64,000 nt of DNA from Tolypothrix tenuis PCC 7101 (GCF_002368295.1 NZ_AP018248.1:1-64000); one strand, 5' to 3'; shown: positions 45,523 to 54,510, counted from the first letter of the stretch. Translations and numbers: made by a program. Notes: generated from the sequence alone by a model not told the origin.

Positions 45523-46341
45523 TTATCTACCCAACTCGGCAAGTAAGCGGCGAATGGCTCCGGAATCTTCGGCATCAGGAACTTTTTCTAGATAAGTTTG
45601 CAAATCGTCAGCTGCTTGGGGGTAGTAACCGAGTTGATAGTAAATTAAACCGCGATCGCGTAATTCTAAACTCACACCAGGAAACAATAGTAAAATGCGC
45701 TCAACTGCAGCCAGGCTTTTTTCTAAGTCTTGCTGTTTGAGGTAAATAAATTTGAGATTTGTGAGTATCCGGGCCAATAACTGCCGATGGCTAACTGTTG
45801 CTAAATATTCTGGCTTGAGTTCCACAGGTTGCTGGAACATCTGAGACAATCTTTCCTGGCAATCTTGGGCAAATAAAATTTCCCCATCATTGAATGCATC
45901 GACAAAAACCTCCATCTCTGCAATATTGGGGCGGATGAGGAAATGTCCAGGCATTCCTACACCCAGCATAGGGAAATCAATTCGGCGGGATACTTCCATG
46001 TAAACCAATGCCAAGGTGATCGGTATCCCTAGCCGTCGCTCAATCACATCATTTAAAAAGCTATTACGCGGATCGTAGTAGTCTGCTTTATTGCCCCCAA
46101 ATCCTAAATCATTGTAGAGATATTGATTAATACTTTGAATGATCCGCAGGGGATATGGTGAATCGGGTAAGCGCTCTCGCAACTCCAATGCCATTGTCTC
46201 AAAGGCATTGAAGTATTCTTCTAAGTCAAGCTGAGGATATTCTTCCTGGGCAATATATAAAGCTGCCTTTACCAGGTCGATATGCTCGTCAGGCTGCTGA
46301 ATCTCCTGGTAAAAATATTGTCGTGCTGACGAGAAATTCAT
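45523..46341 (-). CDS. SirB1-family protein (transglutaminase-like fold with TPR)
   Basis: A 272-residue cytoplasmic protein. Residues about 30-185 are the SirB1/transglutaminase-like domain (NSFLNDVIERRLGIPITLALVYMEVSRR, then GVGMPGHFLIRP) and the remainder two TPR units (about 195-265). Relatives are widespread; the transglutaminase-like catalytic triad is generally not shown to be active and the function is unknown. ATG at 46341 (MNFSSARQYF) is better than TTG at 46347. Confidence 0.85.
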   Translation of the reverse strand: MNFSSARQYFYQEIQQPDEHIDLVKAALYIAQEEYPQLDLEEYFNAFETMALELRERLPDSPYPLRIIQSINQYLYNDLGFGGNKADYYDPRNSFLNDVIERRLGIPITLALVYMEVSRRIDFPMLGVGMPGHFLIRPNIAEMEVFVDAFNDGEILFAQDCQERLSQMFQQPVELKPEYLATVSHRQLLARILTNLKFIYLKQQDLEKSLAAVERILLLFPGVSLELRDRGLIYYQLGYYPQAADDLQTYLEKVPDAEDSGAIRRLLAELGR

Positions 46342-46470
46342 AAGCAATTACTCGGTGGAGGTATGAAGTTGAAGCGGGCGAACTGACAGCAGTTTTCCTT
46401 ACCTATATTTATCTTAGGGATATTCACAAAATTTGAAAACGGAATTTATTACCAAGGTCAAAACTCATAA

Positions 46471-46490
46471 AGACGCGATTAATCGCGTCT
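46471..46490. repeat. Dispersed AGACGC palindrome upstream of atpB
   Basis: Perfect copy of AGACGCGATTAATCGCGTCT. It is followed by an STRR block of CCAATGCCCAATGCCC units (46528-46570). Both lie in the 360-base promoter region of the ATP synthase operon, about 220 bases before the start codon. Confidence 0.85.
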
Positions 46491-46708
46491 GTACTCAAGG
46501 GTCAAAGGTCAAAATTAGTTTATCCTCCAATGCCCAATGCCCAATGCCCCATGCCCAATGCCCGATCCCCAATTCCCAACTCCAAGTCTTAACAATCAAT
46601 TTATGGCGGATAAGGGGGTCGTTCAGTGTTAATCTGAAAAGTGACATTACTTCATATTATGTCGTCTACGACCCTATCTGAAATATAGCTTCAATCATTA
46701 GGCTCAGC

Positions 46709-48157
46709 ATGGTCACCACCGCAGAAAAAACAAACATCGGTTACATTACCCAAATCATTGGTCCTGTTGTAGACGTTAAATTTCCCGGCGGGAAATTGCC
46801 GCAAATCTACAACGCCTTGACCATCAACGGCAGCAACGAAGCGGGTCAGGCAATCAGCCTGACCGTCGAAGTACAGCAACTGCTAGGCGACAACCAGGTG
46901 CGGGCTGTTGCTATGAGCACCACCGATGGCTTAGTGCGTGGTTTGGAAGTGGTAGATACTGGCGCTCCCATTCGCGTGCCAGTTGGTAAAGCCACCTTGG
47001 GTCGAATTTTCAACGTCCTTGGCGATCCTGTAGATAATCAGGGGCCTGTAAATCCTGAGGCAACATTGCCTATCCACCGCGAGGCTCCCAAATTCACCGA
47101 TCTGGAAACCAAACCTTCAGTGTTTGAGACCGGAATTAAAGTTGTCGATCTACTAACTCCTTACCGACGTGGCGGTAAGATTGGTCTATTTGGCGGTGCG
47201 GGTGTTGGTAAGACCGTGATCATGATGGAGTTGATCAACAACATCGCTACTCAGCACGGTGGCGTATCCGTTTTCGCTGGCGTGGGTGAGCGCACTCGCG
47301 AAGGTAATGACCTCTACAATGAAATGATTGAATCTGGGGTAATCAACAAAGATAACCTCAACGAATCAAAAATTGCTCTAGTTTACGGTCAGATGAACGA
47401 ACCACCTGGAGCAAGAATGCGGGTAGGTCTGTCTGGCTTGACAATGGCCGAATATTTCCGCGACGTTAACAAACAAGACGTATTGCTGTTTGTTGACAAC
47501 ATCTTCCGGTTCGTACAAGCAGGTTCTGAAGTATCTGCGCTGTTGGGACGGATGCCTTCTGCGGTAGGATATCAGCCTACTCTGGGTACTGACGTTGGTG
47601 CATTACAAGAGCGGATTACCTCAACTACAGAAGGTTCTATTACCTCTATTCAAGCTGTATACGTACCTGCGGACGACTTAACTGACCCCGCACCTGCAAC
47701 CACCTTCGCTCACTTGGACGGAACAACCGTACTGTCTCGTGGTTTGGCTTCTAAGGGCATTTATCCAGCAGTAGACCCCTTAGGCTCTACTTCCACTATG
47801 CTTCAGCCAGAAATCGTTGGTGATGAACATTACAGCACTGCCCGTGCGGTACAAGCAACATTGCAGCGCTATAAAGAACTGCAAGACATCATCGCCATTC
47901 TCGGTTTGGATGAATTGTCTGAAGAAGACCGTCTGACTGTAGCACGCGCTCGGAAGGTTGAGCGCTTCTTATCTCAGCCATTCTTCGTAGCAGAAGTATT
48001 TACTGGTTCTCCTGGTAAGTATGTGAAGTTGGAAGATACCATCAAAGGATTCCAGAAGATTCTTTCTGGCGAATTGGACGATCTGCCAGAACAAGCCTTC
48101 TACTTGGTGGGCGACATTAACGAAGCGATCGCCAAAGGCCAAAAGCTCAAAGGTTAG
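46709..48157 (+). CDS. atpD: ATP synthase subunit beta
   Basis: Catalytic subunit (482 residues) of the thylakoid F1Fo ATP synthase; called atpB in cyanobacteria and chloroplasts. Walker A GGAGVGKTVIMMELI, the catalytic Glu in GVGERTREGNDLY, Walker B VLLFVDNIFRF, and the terminal beta signature ALQERITSTTEGSITSIQ are intact. It is co-transcribed with the epsilon gene, apart from the large atp operon, as in all cyanobacteria. Codon use is strongly optimised compared with neighbouring genes. Confidence 0.98.
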   Translation: MVTTAEKTNIGYITQIIGPVVDVKFPGGKLPQIYNALTINGSNEAGQAISLTVEVQQLLGDNQVRAVAMSTTDGLVRGLEVVDTGAPIRVPVGKATLGRIFNVLGDPVDNQGPVNPEATLPIHREAPKFTDLETKPSVFETGIKVVDLLTPYRRGGKIGLFGGAGVGKTVIMMELINNIATQHGGVSVFAGVGERTREGNDLYNEMIESGVINKDNLNESKIALVYGQMNEPPGARMRVGLSGLTMAEYFRDVNKQDVLLFVDNIFRFVQAGSEVSALLGRMPSAVGYQPTLGTDVGALQERITSTTEGSITSIQAVYVPADDLTDPAPATTFAHLDGTTVLSRGLASKGIYPAVDPLGSTSTMLQPEIVGDEHYSTARAVQATLQRYKELQDIIAILGLDELSEEDRLTVARARKVERFLSQPFFVAEVFTGSPGKYVKLEDTIKGFQKILSGELDDLPEQAFYLVGDINEAIAKGQKLKG

Positions 48158-48245
48158 TCATTGGTCATTGGTCATTAGTCATTAGCGTCAGTCCTAGTGA
48201 CTAATGGCAAATTACGCAAGACAGAAGACAAAGGACAACAGACAA

Positions 48246-48659
48246 ATGACATTAACCGTTCGTGTAATTTCCCCAGATAAAACTGTGTGGGATGCCGAAG
48301 CTGAAGAAGTAATTCTACCCAGCACCACTGGTCAGCTAGGTATCTTGAGTGGACACGCACCGCTGTTGACCGCCCTAGATACAGGCGTAATGCGTGTACG
48401 TGCTAACAAAAATCAAGATTGGCAAGCGATCGCCCTTTTGGGTGGCTTTGCCGAAATTGAAGAAAATGAAGTCACCATTCTGGTAAATGGTGCTGAACGT
48501 GGCAACGCTATTGACCTAGAAGAAGCCCGGACTGCTTATAATCAAGCACAAACCAAGCTGAATCAGGTAACAGCAGGCGATCGCCAAGCTCAAATTCAAG
48601 CAACCCAAGCCTTCAAACGCGCCCGCGCTCGGTTTCAAGCAGCTGGCGGCTTGGTCTAA
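48246..48659 (+). CDS. atpC: ATP synthase subunit epsilon
   Basis: A 137-residue F1 subunit that couples gamma rotation and restrains ATP hydrolysis; called atpE in cyanobacteria. MTLTVRVISPDKTVWDAEAEEVILPSTTGQLGILSGHAPL is the standard beta-sandwich, followed by two C-terminal helices. The frame opens 14 codons upstream but the start at ATG 48246 matches the family. An STRR (TCATTGG units, 48158-48185) fills the spacer after the beta gene. Confidence 0.97.
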   Translation: MTLTVRVISPDKTVWDAEAEEVILPSTTGQLGILSGHAPLLTALDTGVMRVRANKNQDWQAIALLGGFAEIEENEVTILVNGAERGNAIDLEEARTAYNQAQTKLNQVTAGDRQAQIQATQAFKRARARFQAAGGLV

Positions 48660-48686
48660 AATTTTACTCAATATTTCAACTTTTGG

Positions 48687-48717
48687 GGGTGGGCTATTTG
48701 TCCACCCTTAATTTTTT
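48687..48717 (+). terminator. Intrinsic terminator of the atp operon
   Basis: GGGTGGGC (48687-48694) pairs with GTCCACCC (48700-48707), loop TATTT, followed by TTAATTTTTT. Confidence 0.9.
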
Positions 48718-48844
48718 AGGAAGTAGGGACTAGGGGGATGTCTTATACCAATTCAAATAATCTTTGCGACACATCAAAATATTCTAGCGGGCATGGCAGT
48801 GCCAGTGCCCGTACAATCTGTCGCATTCTTTTTTCCAATTGGTA

Positions 48845-49108
48845 TTATTCATCCTGATAAACTTCTCTACGATGCCCTATTTTTACAACCGTAACTATTA
48901 ATAAATCATCTATAATTTCATACAATACCCGGTAATCACCAACACGAATACGATATCTGTTATTGCTATTTTCAAGCTTGACAACTCCACTAGGGCGGGG
49001 ATTTTCAGCTATCTCTTCAACTTTAATTTTGATTCTTTGTTGTACGTTTTCTGGTAATTTTGCTAGTTGTTTAGATGCCTTCCTCGTAAATTCTACTTGA
49101 TAAGTCAC
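48845..49108 (-). CDS. RelE-family toxin
   Basis: An 87-residue putative ribosome-dependent mRNA endonuclease. VTYQVEFTRKASKQLAKLPENVQQRI is the standard N-terminus, and NNRYRIRVGDYRVLYEI with VKIGHRREVY the catalytic core (Arg, Tyr, His/Arg). The start is taken as GTG at 49108 because it overlaps the antitoxin stop by four bases (GTGA); a longer frame from 49138 is less likely. RelE-type cleavage is inferred. Confidence 0.87.
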   Translation of the reverse strand: MTYQVEFTRKASKQLAKLPENVQQRIKIKVEEIAENPRPSGVVKLENSNNRYRIRVGDYRVLYEIIDDLLIVTVVKIGHRREVYQDE

Positions 49109-49308
49109 AACCCTATTTCCCGTTTTACTTCTTCCCAAGGTATTCGGGGTTCATTTTTTGCCTCTTCAAAAGCTTGAATATCTTCTTTATCTTCTTTTTG
49201 ACGAATATCTAGTAGTTCTATAACATCTTCTAAAGTATCTTCATAAGCTTGTTCTAGTTTTGCGTAGATAATTTTGAGTAACTGTTGTTTTCTAGTCGTA
49301 GTTTCCAT
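49105..49308 (-). CDS. Antitoxin of the RelBE-like pair
   Basis: A 67-residue acidic protein (METTTRKQQLLKIIYAKLEQ...) lying directly upstream of the RelE-like gene and overlapping it by four bases. It ends IPWEEVKREIGL, the common toxin-binding tail (xxWExVKxxLGL) of cyanobacterial antitoxins. The N-terminal half is helical and would bind the promoter. Confidence 0.82.
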   Translation of the reverse strand: METTTRKQQLLKIIYAKLEQAYEDTLEDVIELLDIRQKEDKEDIQAFEEAKNEPRIPWEEVKREIGL

Positions 49309-49496
49309 AGTTAATTTTCCTACTTGTAAGCTATGACTGTTGCACTCTGCTTAAGTCTTAGTTTCCTTTCTCGCCTCTTTACAATCAATAATAATGCTTG
49401 CACTTGAAATTATAAAGAAAACAGTTGAAAACCTCCCAAATTAAAGGGTGAATCAGGAACCTTTTCATTATTTCACGTTCATTGATTCTACCTTTA

Positions 49497-49877
49497 TTAC
49501 TGAGGCGGTGGCGGACTGCGGAATTGCTGAATTGTTCTTAAATAAGAACGCAAAACCTTTCTTATATACTCAAACTCTTCTTCTGTTGATAACTCGCCTT
49601 GTAAAAAGTAAGCCAGTGCTATAAGTTCTTTTTTTCGGTTCCTTTTAATATCATTTATATCTTCATTAATCTTAAATTTAGTCCCATTGGGCAACTTGAG
49701 TTCCACAAGTTCTTTTTTGAAAGATTCTGAACCATGCTTAAGATACTTCTCTACTTCGTTCAATATTTGAGTTGTAAGTTTTGAGGTTTGATTTGTGTCA
49801 ATTCGTATCCAAGCCTGAATTAAAAAAGAAAGTTTATCAATATCTTTTGGAAGCAAGTGCTGGATTGCGTGACGCAC
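49497..49877 (-). CDS. C-terminal domain probably reached by frameshift from the upstream gene
   Basis: A 126-codon frame starting only at an internal GTG. The same frame is open much further upstream, to 50213, just before an A9 run (50194-50202). Read from there it gives a Thr/Pro-rich and Ser/Asp/Gln-rich linker, then the likely domain opening EFYSPPEFWVSIAERL and continuing through HAIQHLLPKDIDKL to the helical end YIRKVLRSYLRTIQQF. It therefore looks like the C-terminal half of a ~475-residue protein whose N-terminal half is the next gene. No ribosome-binding site precedes the GTG. I recognise no family. If it is a separate gene, the GTG start stands. Confidence 0.6.
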   Translation of the reverse strand: MRHAIQHLLPKDIDKLSFLIQAWIRIDTNQTSKLTTQILNEVEKYLKHGSESFKKELVELKLPNGTKFKINEDINDIKRNRKKELIALAYFLQGELSTEEEFEYIRKVLRSYLRTIQQFRSPPPPQ

Positions 49878-49897
49878 ATCAGTGGAAATATTACCCG

Positions 49898-50923
49898 TTA
49901 AGCGTTCGGCGATGGAGACCCAGAATTCTGGGGGTGAATAGAACTCTGAGGGCTGGTTTTGTTGATAGCTGGCTTCTTGTTGGGTATTGTGGTTGGAGTT
50001 GGGCTGGGGATTGGTGTGATGACTGGGGTTAATGCTTTTTGCGGTTGAGCTAGTACCAAAATAGCTATCAGTATCAGGATCAGAATAATCCTGACGATCA
50101 CTATCAGACTGGTGAGAGATGGTGGGGGTGGTGGGGGTAGTGGGGGTAGGGGTGGTGGTAGCGGGGGTACTGGATCTGGAGTCGATACTGGTGTTTTTTT
50201 TTCTTGCCAGACATTACCCTTGTAAATAATCCATTGGCGATCGCCTATTTCTTCTTTTTTGAACTCAGCGACAACAACTACAGGTTGCTCAGTATTAGGT
50301 AATGAGGTTTGACTAATTTGGTTTACCAGATCGTACAATTGGCTCTCAATATCAATTGTTTTTGGAGTTAACCAAATTGATTCAGAAGTATTAATATTAT
50401 TTGCAGCGACTTCTGATAGGAGGCGATTTAAATTTGTGCCAGCGTCAGTGTATAATTGCTCAATTTGTTGGGCATTAACTTTAAAACTATTCAGTCCATC
50501 AAAGTCAATTGCACTGCGAATTGTGGTGAGAAAAGTTGAATCTTTTTGCCAAAAACTCAGCAATGCACAAGCAGCTAGTTTTCTCAGTTGAATCTCTACT
50601 TCTGGCGTTTCATCGCCAACCCACAAAACGATTTCAGAAATTCTCCGGTTCACTCTTTTCAACCTATGTTCTGCCGCATCAAGACCTGTAAGTTCTAGAA
50701 GTACTTTATTCTCATATCGAGCCAAAATTAGAGACGGTTTAGTATCAGTGATTAGAGCATTAATTGTTACCAATTTACCGTCATCTCTAGCAACAACTCT
50801 TTGCTTTAGCACAACTGGCTCTTCGTTAGGTTTTTCGGCTTTGCTTATATTACGCCAATGAATTCCCACTTCTTCACCTAATGGAGAACTTCTAACGTAA
50901 ATTTCTACCTGACTATTACTCAT
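49898..50923 (-). CDS. Uncharacterised protein of the GTPase operon, with frameshift site
   Basis: In the straight frame a 341-residue protein: a soluble N-terminal region (1-230) rich in strands (EVGIHWRNISKAEK, PVVLKQRVVARDDGKLVTINALI) and helices, a Pro-rich run (about 244-270), a very hydrophobic segment (LTSLIVIVRIILILILIAIL), then a Pro/Ser/Thr tail. The hydrophobic stretch uses repeated ATA and CTG codons, unlike the rest of the gene; read in the -1 frame the same bases give Asp/Ser-rich sequence leading into the downstream domain. Residues 241-243 are encoded by GAA AAA AAA A, an A AAA AAA slip heptamer. The N-terminal function is unknown. It is third in the operon after the two NTPases, 15 bases after the previous stop. 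Confidence 0.65.
   Translation of the reverse strand: MSNSQVEIYVRSSPLGEEVGIHWRNISKAEKPNEEPVVLKQRVVARDDGKLVTINALITDTKPSLILARYENKVLLELTGLDAAEHRLKRVNRRISEIVLWVGDETPEVEIQLRKLAACALLSFWQKDSTFLTTIRSAIDFDGLNSFKVNAQQIEQLYTDAGTNLNRLLSEVAANNINTSESIWLTPKTIDIESQLYDLVNQISQTSLPNTEQPVVVVAEFKKEEIGDRQWIIYKGNVWQEKKTPVSTPDPVPPLPPPLPPLPPPPPPSLTSLIVIVRIILILILIAILVLAQPQKALTPVITPIPSPTPTTIPNKKPAINKTSPQSSIHPQNSGSPSPNA
50194..50202 (-). promoter_or_regulatory. A9 slippery tract, candidate -1 frameshift or transcriptional-slippage site
   Basis: On the minus strand the codons read CAA GAA AAA AAA ACA. The nine A residues contain the heptamer A AAA AAA in the phase needed for -1 slippage. The -1 frame is closed by a TAA at 50214-50216 and then open for about 238 codons to 49497. 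A one-base indel in the A run or in the following C-rich repeat would look the same. Confidence 0.55.
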
Positions 50924-50938
50924 AGAAGCCTCATCCGC

Positions 50939-52204
50939 TTATTTAGGAACTGGTAACCATTTGGCTCTACCTTGCAAAATTGCAAAACCACGGTCTTGTT
51001 TACAATCAATTGCAAATTTAGAAATAGCTGTGTTAAAAGCTTGGATCTGGGCTGCTGTGGCATCTACCTGCCCTTGAACCGCAAACTTTTGATTTTCTGT
51101 ATCTTTTAAATCAGATTCTTTTTCTGTATAACTATTATTAGCGCCACTATAACTTGTATGAACGTCATCAAAAATGTTGGCAATCAGCCTGATGGGTAGC
51201 CAAAGTTGATTACGCTGATTAACACGTTGCTCTGCTAGATGCAGTCTGCGTCTAGCGCTATTTAGTTGATCGGCTTTAACACCAACTTCTTTTTCCAGTT
51301 GCTCAATATTTTTTCTAGCTGTTTCCAATTCTAACTTGCGGCTTTCATTATAAACATTCAATAAAAACCGCAATACATAACGCAGTGGTTGGTCTCCATC
51401 TTTAGGCGCATAAGGTGCATCTAGTGGTACTTTATTGTAAAAGAATTGAGTGTAACCATCAATAGTTTCAGCATGGGAGAAAGTAATATGTCCAATGGTT
51501 TGCACAGGTGTTACAACTACTGCAACTTTGTGATACTGCTCGTCTTCTTTGACGAACTCTAGTAATTCTCGATAGCCAATTTTAATGTGATCCAGCAAAT
51601 CGTTGGCATCTTTATCAGTTTTCATGTAACTTTCGCACTTTAATGGTGCTAAGACAACTAATCTGGGTTTTGTTAAACTTTCATAGGCATCTTTTAATAG
51701 TTTAGTAATCCGAGCCGGATCGTTTTTTTGTTCATGCCAAGGGCTAATTTCTGTACTCTTTGTTCTGCCTATTTTCTTTTCCATTAAAGCAGTTGCATCA
51801 ATGGGAATAATCACTGCATCACATTGATTTAACTGTTGCTTGATATACTCTTTTTGATCTAAGCTAGCAGCTGGTTTGAAATACTCTCCAGAAGGATCGG
51901 TAAAGCGAACTTTCATGAACTTTTTGCCTCCACTTCCGACTTCAAATACAAATCCTTCGTCTTCCCAGGGATCGAGTAAGGCTGAAGTTTGGACAACGCG
52001 CTTTTGTAACCGATAGTCCATATTTCGTAGCATACGTTTACATTCTACGATCGCATCTAATGTTCTACTATCGCTTGTCCACGTTGTTAACCCTGCACTT
52101 TCAAAGGTTTTATCAAATTCTTCGTGGATGGCAGCTAACAAACTGGTTTTGCCAACTCCTCGAGGCGCAACCATAATAATATTTAATTCTTGCAAGCTAT
52201 TCAT
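50939..52204 (-). CDS. P-loop NTPase with coiled coil (GTPase-like)
   Basis: A 421-residue protein. Walker A is IIMVAPRGVGKTSLLAAI (residues about 9-26). VRFTDPSGEYF (near 105) supplies a DxxG-type G3 box, and DAVIIPIDATALM follows as in TRAFAC GTPases; a possible G4-like stretch is LVVLAPLKCE. Residues about 285-385 are predicted coiled coil (LELETARKNIEQLEKEVGVK, AEQRVNQRN). It resembles the small GTPases of bacterial GTPase-associated conflict systems, but I cannot confirm a family. It sits between the dynamin-like gene and the frameshift gene in one operon. Confidence 0.7.
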   Translation of the reverse strand: MNSLQELNIIMVAPRGVGKTSLLAAIHEEFDKTFESAGLTTWTSDSRTLDAIVECKRMLRNMDYRLQKRVVQTSALLDPWEDEGFVFEVGSGGKKFMKVRFTDPSGEYFKPAASLDQKEYIKQQLNQCDAVIIPIDATALMEKKIGRTKSTEISPWHEQKNDPARITKLLKDAYESLTKPRLVVLAPLKCESYMKTDKDANDLLDHIKIGYRELLEFVKEDEQYHKVAVVVTPVQTIGHITFSHAETIDGYTQFFYNKVPLDAPYAPKDGDQPLRYVLRFLLNVYNESRKLELETARKNIEQLEKEVGVKADQLNSARRRLHLAEQRVNQRNQLWLPIRLIANIFDDVHTSYSGANNSYTEKESDLKDTENQKFAVQGQVDATAAQIQAFNTAISKFAIDCKQDRGFAILQGRAKWLPVPK

Positions 52205-52281
52205 GAAATAAATCCCGGCTGAAAAATCAATTTTAGTCGATGCTCAAGAAGTTGCTATTAATCTCTTATTAGCTTAAAAAA

Positions 52282-54510
52282 TTAAGTCAGAAATTGTACG
52301 GTTTCTACCAGATTAGCCTCTTCTAATCCCTTAACAATATTCAACCAGTCTTGTTGAATTTGTTGTTCTTGCTCAAGCTTACCAATTTCCTCAGCCCAGA
52401 CTTTAGCTCTCACTCGCCGGAGAAACTTTTTCCAGTCTTTTTGAGCTTCTTCATGGTAGATTATATTGTCAATAAACTTCTCAATCCGTGCATAAGCAGC
52501 AATGCTTGGCTGATAAGTTAGCTCTTCTAAAGCTGCCTTAATTTTGGCAACTGTGCGATCGTAGTCAATTTGTAGAGCGTTCAAAATTAAATCAGCTTTT
52601 GTAGCCGGCCCGACTTTTAAAGTTGTCTCTTGAGATTCGTCATTAGGCAGTTGAATATTGCTCAGTGCAACCAAATGTTGATAAATTTGCGGTTCGATTA
52701 AGCTACTGTAGGAAAGTTCAAAACTATCAATAATTTGTAACCCTAGCTGGAGTCTTTTTAAATCTGAATGTTCTTGTTCTAGCAATTCTCTAAAAGCCTT
52801 GATAAATTCTGCACCTGCTAAAGACTGAGAAAATATATCTAATCTTCCTAATGTAATTAAAATTTCTGCTATTCGTGCTTTTACTTCTTCAGTTGTTTCT
52901 TTTAGTCCCTCATCTAAATTACTAAAGCGATCGGAAAGTAGAGTACGCAATAAATCGCGGTAATCACCGTAAGCTTTCATGGGGTTGCTACCTATAATCT
53001 GCACCTCAATGTCTTCTTCTGGTTTATTAGCCGTTAAAATTCCAGCATTTTCTTTACAATCTTTGTATACTTTCTCAATACTGGATTCTAGGCTATGAGA
53101 TGGTAATTGACAGCGTTTAGCAAATTCAAGTCTTAACTCTTGGAAAGCAATGGTAATTTCTCGCCACCATCCATATCTATCAGTCCCGAATAACTCGTCA
53201 TACTTATCATCAATAACTCTAGATAAATTGCTGTCAGTACCGCTAAAAACTTTTCGGGCAGACTGGATAATTAAATTGATATCTTGCTGAATTTTCAGTA
53301 TACGTTCTTGACTTTGCCGAGCATATTCTTCATCAATTTCTAAAATATGATCTGCTAAGTAATTCAGGATACGATTAAAAACTTGATTAGCATCATCAGG
53401 GTTGGAGCAATCAGCAATTTCACAACTGACTACTTTCAATTGCAAAGTATCTTTAAGAGCTTGACAGGCATTCATGTTTTGCGTTCTTTGACTGTGGTTA
53501 ATCACCATAAATGCTCTGCCTGCAAGGTTATTCAACTCTTGAGCAGCGATATCGTAAATATCTGTGTCAACCTTACGCCATTGGTAGCGTTGGGGGTCTG
53601 GGCGAGTTATAAACAGGACAACATCCACTGCTGTACCCAGAGTTTCTAACATAACTGTTTCATCGCCGAGTTTAGAGTCTCCCAAACCTGGAATATCAAC
53701 TAGAGCAATTTTCCCAACATCAGGATTTTTAAAATGGCAAAATATATTAACCTCACGCACAGCCAGGTGTTTAAAGGTAATTAATTCTCCTTGGGTATTG
53801 CGTTCTTGTCTGACATATTCAGCTACTTCCTCTACAGGTACAACTTTCTGCTGAGGTTCTATTTCCGGAACAATCAGATGCCGATATTTTTCTAGGTTTT
53901 GGAAATAATCAGATCGCAGGTGCTTATAAACTGCTTCATCGGTTGCTCCAGTCGGCATTTGATCTGGTAAAGATGTTTGTGCAAATTCATCCAATGTACG
54001 TGGTTCCGGCTGGAGTTTCAGGGATTTGTAGTAAGGAAGAATGACTTCTTCTAAAAAAGTTTTTTCTGAATGAAGAACAACTTTAACTTCAATAGCACCT
54101 TCCTGATTGCAAACCACACTACGAACAGCAGTACAAGCTGCACCTTCATATGCTGGAATTTCGCGATCGCTCAGTCCACTTAAACTCTTGAGTAAGGTAC
54201 TCTTCCCTTGTCCCATCAACCCCATCACGCCAATATTCAAACTATTTCGGGAAAAGCGAGTCCTGAGTTTAGATAATACCAGCAGTTCAGAGCTAATGCG
54301 CTGTTGAATATCCGCAAAATTTATTGCCTTTATTGGCTCCCAAATTTGGAGATTGACATTGTTTTGAAGTAACGCTTCTCGATGATTTTCCAGATTATAT
54401 AAAGCAGATGCTCTTGCCTGAAGCTCTTTTTCAACTGTGGCGATTTTTTTTGGAAGATAAGCCGATCTCTGCTCAATAATCTTGGCAACTCTTTCTGCTC
54501 TAGAAATCAT
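52282..54510 (-). CDS. Dynamin-like large GTPase
   Basis: A 742-residue protein. A helical N-terminus (1-85) precedes a GTPase domain (about 88-400) with Walker A IGVMGLMGQGKSTLLKSL (near 95), a Thr-containing switch I (ACTAVRSVV), and G3 ALVDIPGLGDSKLGDE (near 272). G4 is MVINHSQRT, a diverged form of NKxD. The remaining 340 residues are almost wholly helical, as in the stalk of dynamin-family proteins, with no obvious transmembrane paddle. Dynamin-like proteins remodel membranes; this one could act on the membrane protein encoded downstream. It is first in the operon, 77 bases before the next gene. Confidence 0.78.
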   Translation of the reverse strand: MISRAERVAKIIEQRSAYLPKKIATVEKELQARASALYNLENHREALLQNNVNLQIWEPIKAINFADIQQRISSELLVLSKLRTRFSRNSLNIGVMGLMGQGKSTLLKSLSGLSDREIPAYEGAACTAVRSVVCNQEGAIEVKVVLHSEKTFLEEVILPYYKSLKLQPEPRTLDEFAQTSLPDQMPTGATDEAVYKHLRSDYFQNLEKYRHLIVPEIEPQQKVVPVEEVAEYVRQERNTQGELITFKHLAVREVNIFCHFKNPDVGKIALVDIPGLGDSKLGDETVMLETLGTAVDVVLFITRPDPQRYQWRKVDTDIYDIAAQELNNLAGRAFMVINHSQRTQNMNACQALKDTLQLKVVSCEIADCSNPDDANQVFNRILNYLADHILEIDEEYARQSQERILKIQQDINLIIQSARKVFSGTDSNLSRVIDDKYDELFGTDRYGWWREITIAFQELRLEFAKRCQLPSHSLESSIEKVYKDCKENAGILTANKPEEDIEVQIIGSNPMKAYGDYRDLLRTLLSDRFSNLDEGLKETTEEVKARIAEILITLGRLDIFSQSLAGAEFIKAFRELLEQEHSDLKRLQLGLQIIDSFELSYSSLIEPQIYQHLVALSNIQLPNDESQETTLKVGPATKADLILNALQIDYDRTVAKIKAALEELTYQPSIAAYARIEKFIDNIIYHEEAQKDWKKFLRRVRAKVWAEEIGKLEQEQQIQQDWLNIVKGLEEANLVETVQFLT

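Noticed and set aside
49105..49138. Longer RelE start at 49138
   Set aside because: The GTGA overlap with the antitoxin stop at 49105-49108 and the family's N-terminus (VTYQVEFT) favour the GTG at 49108.
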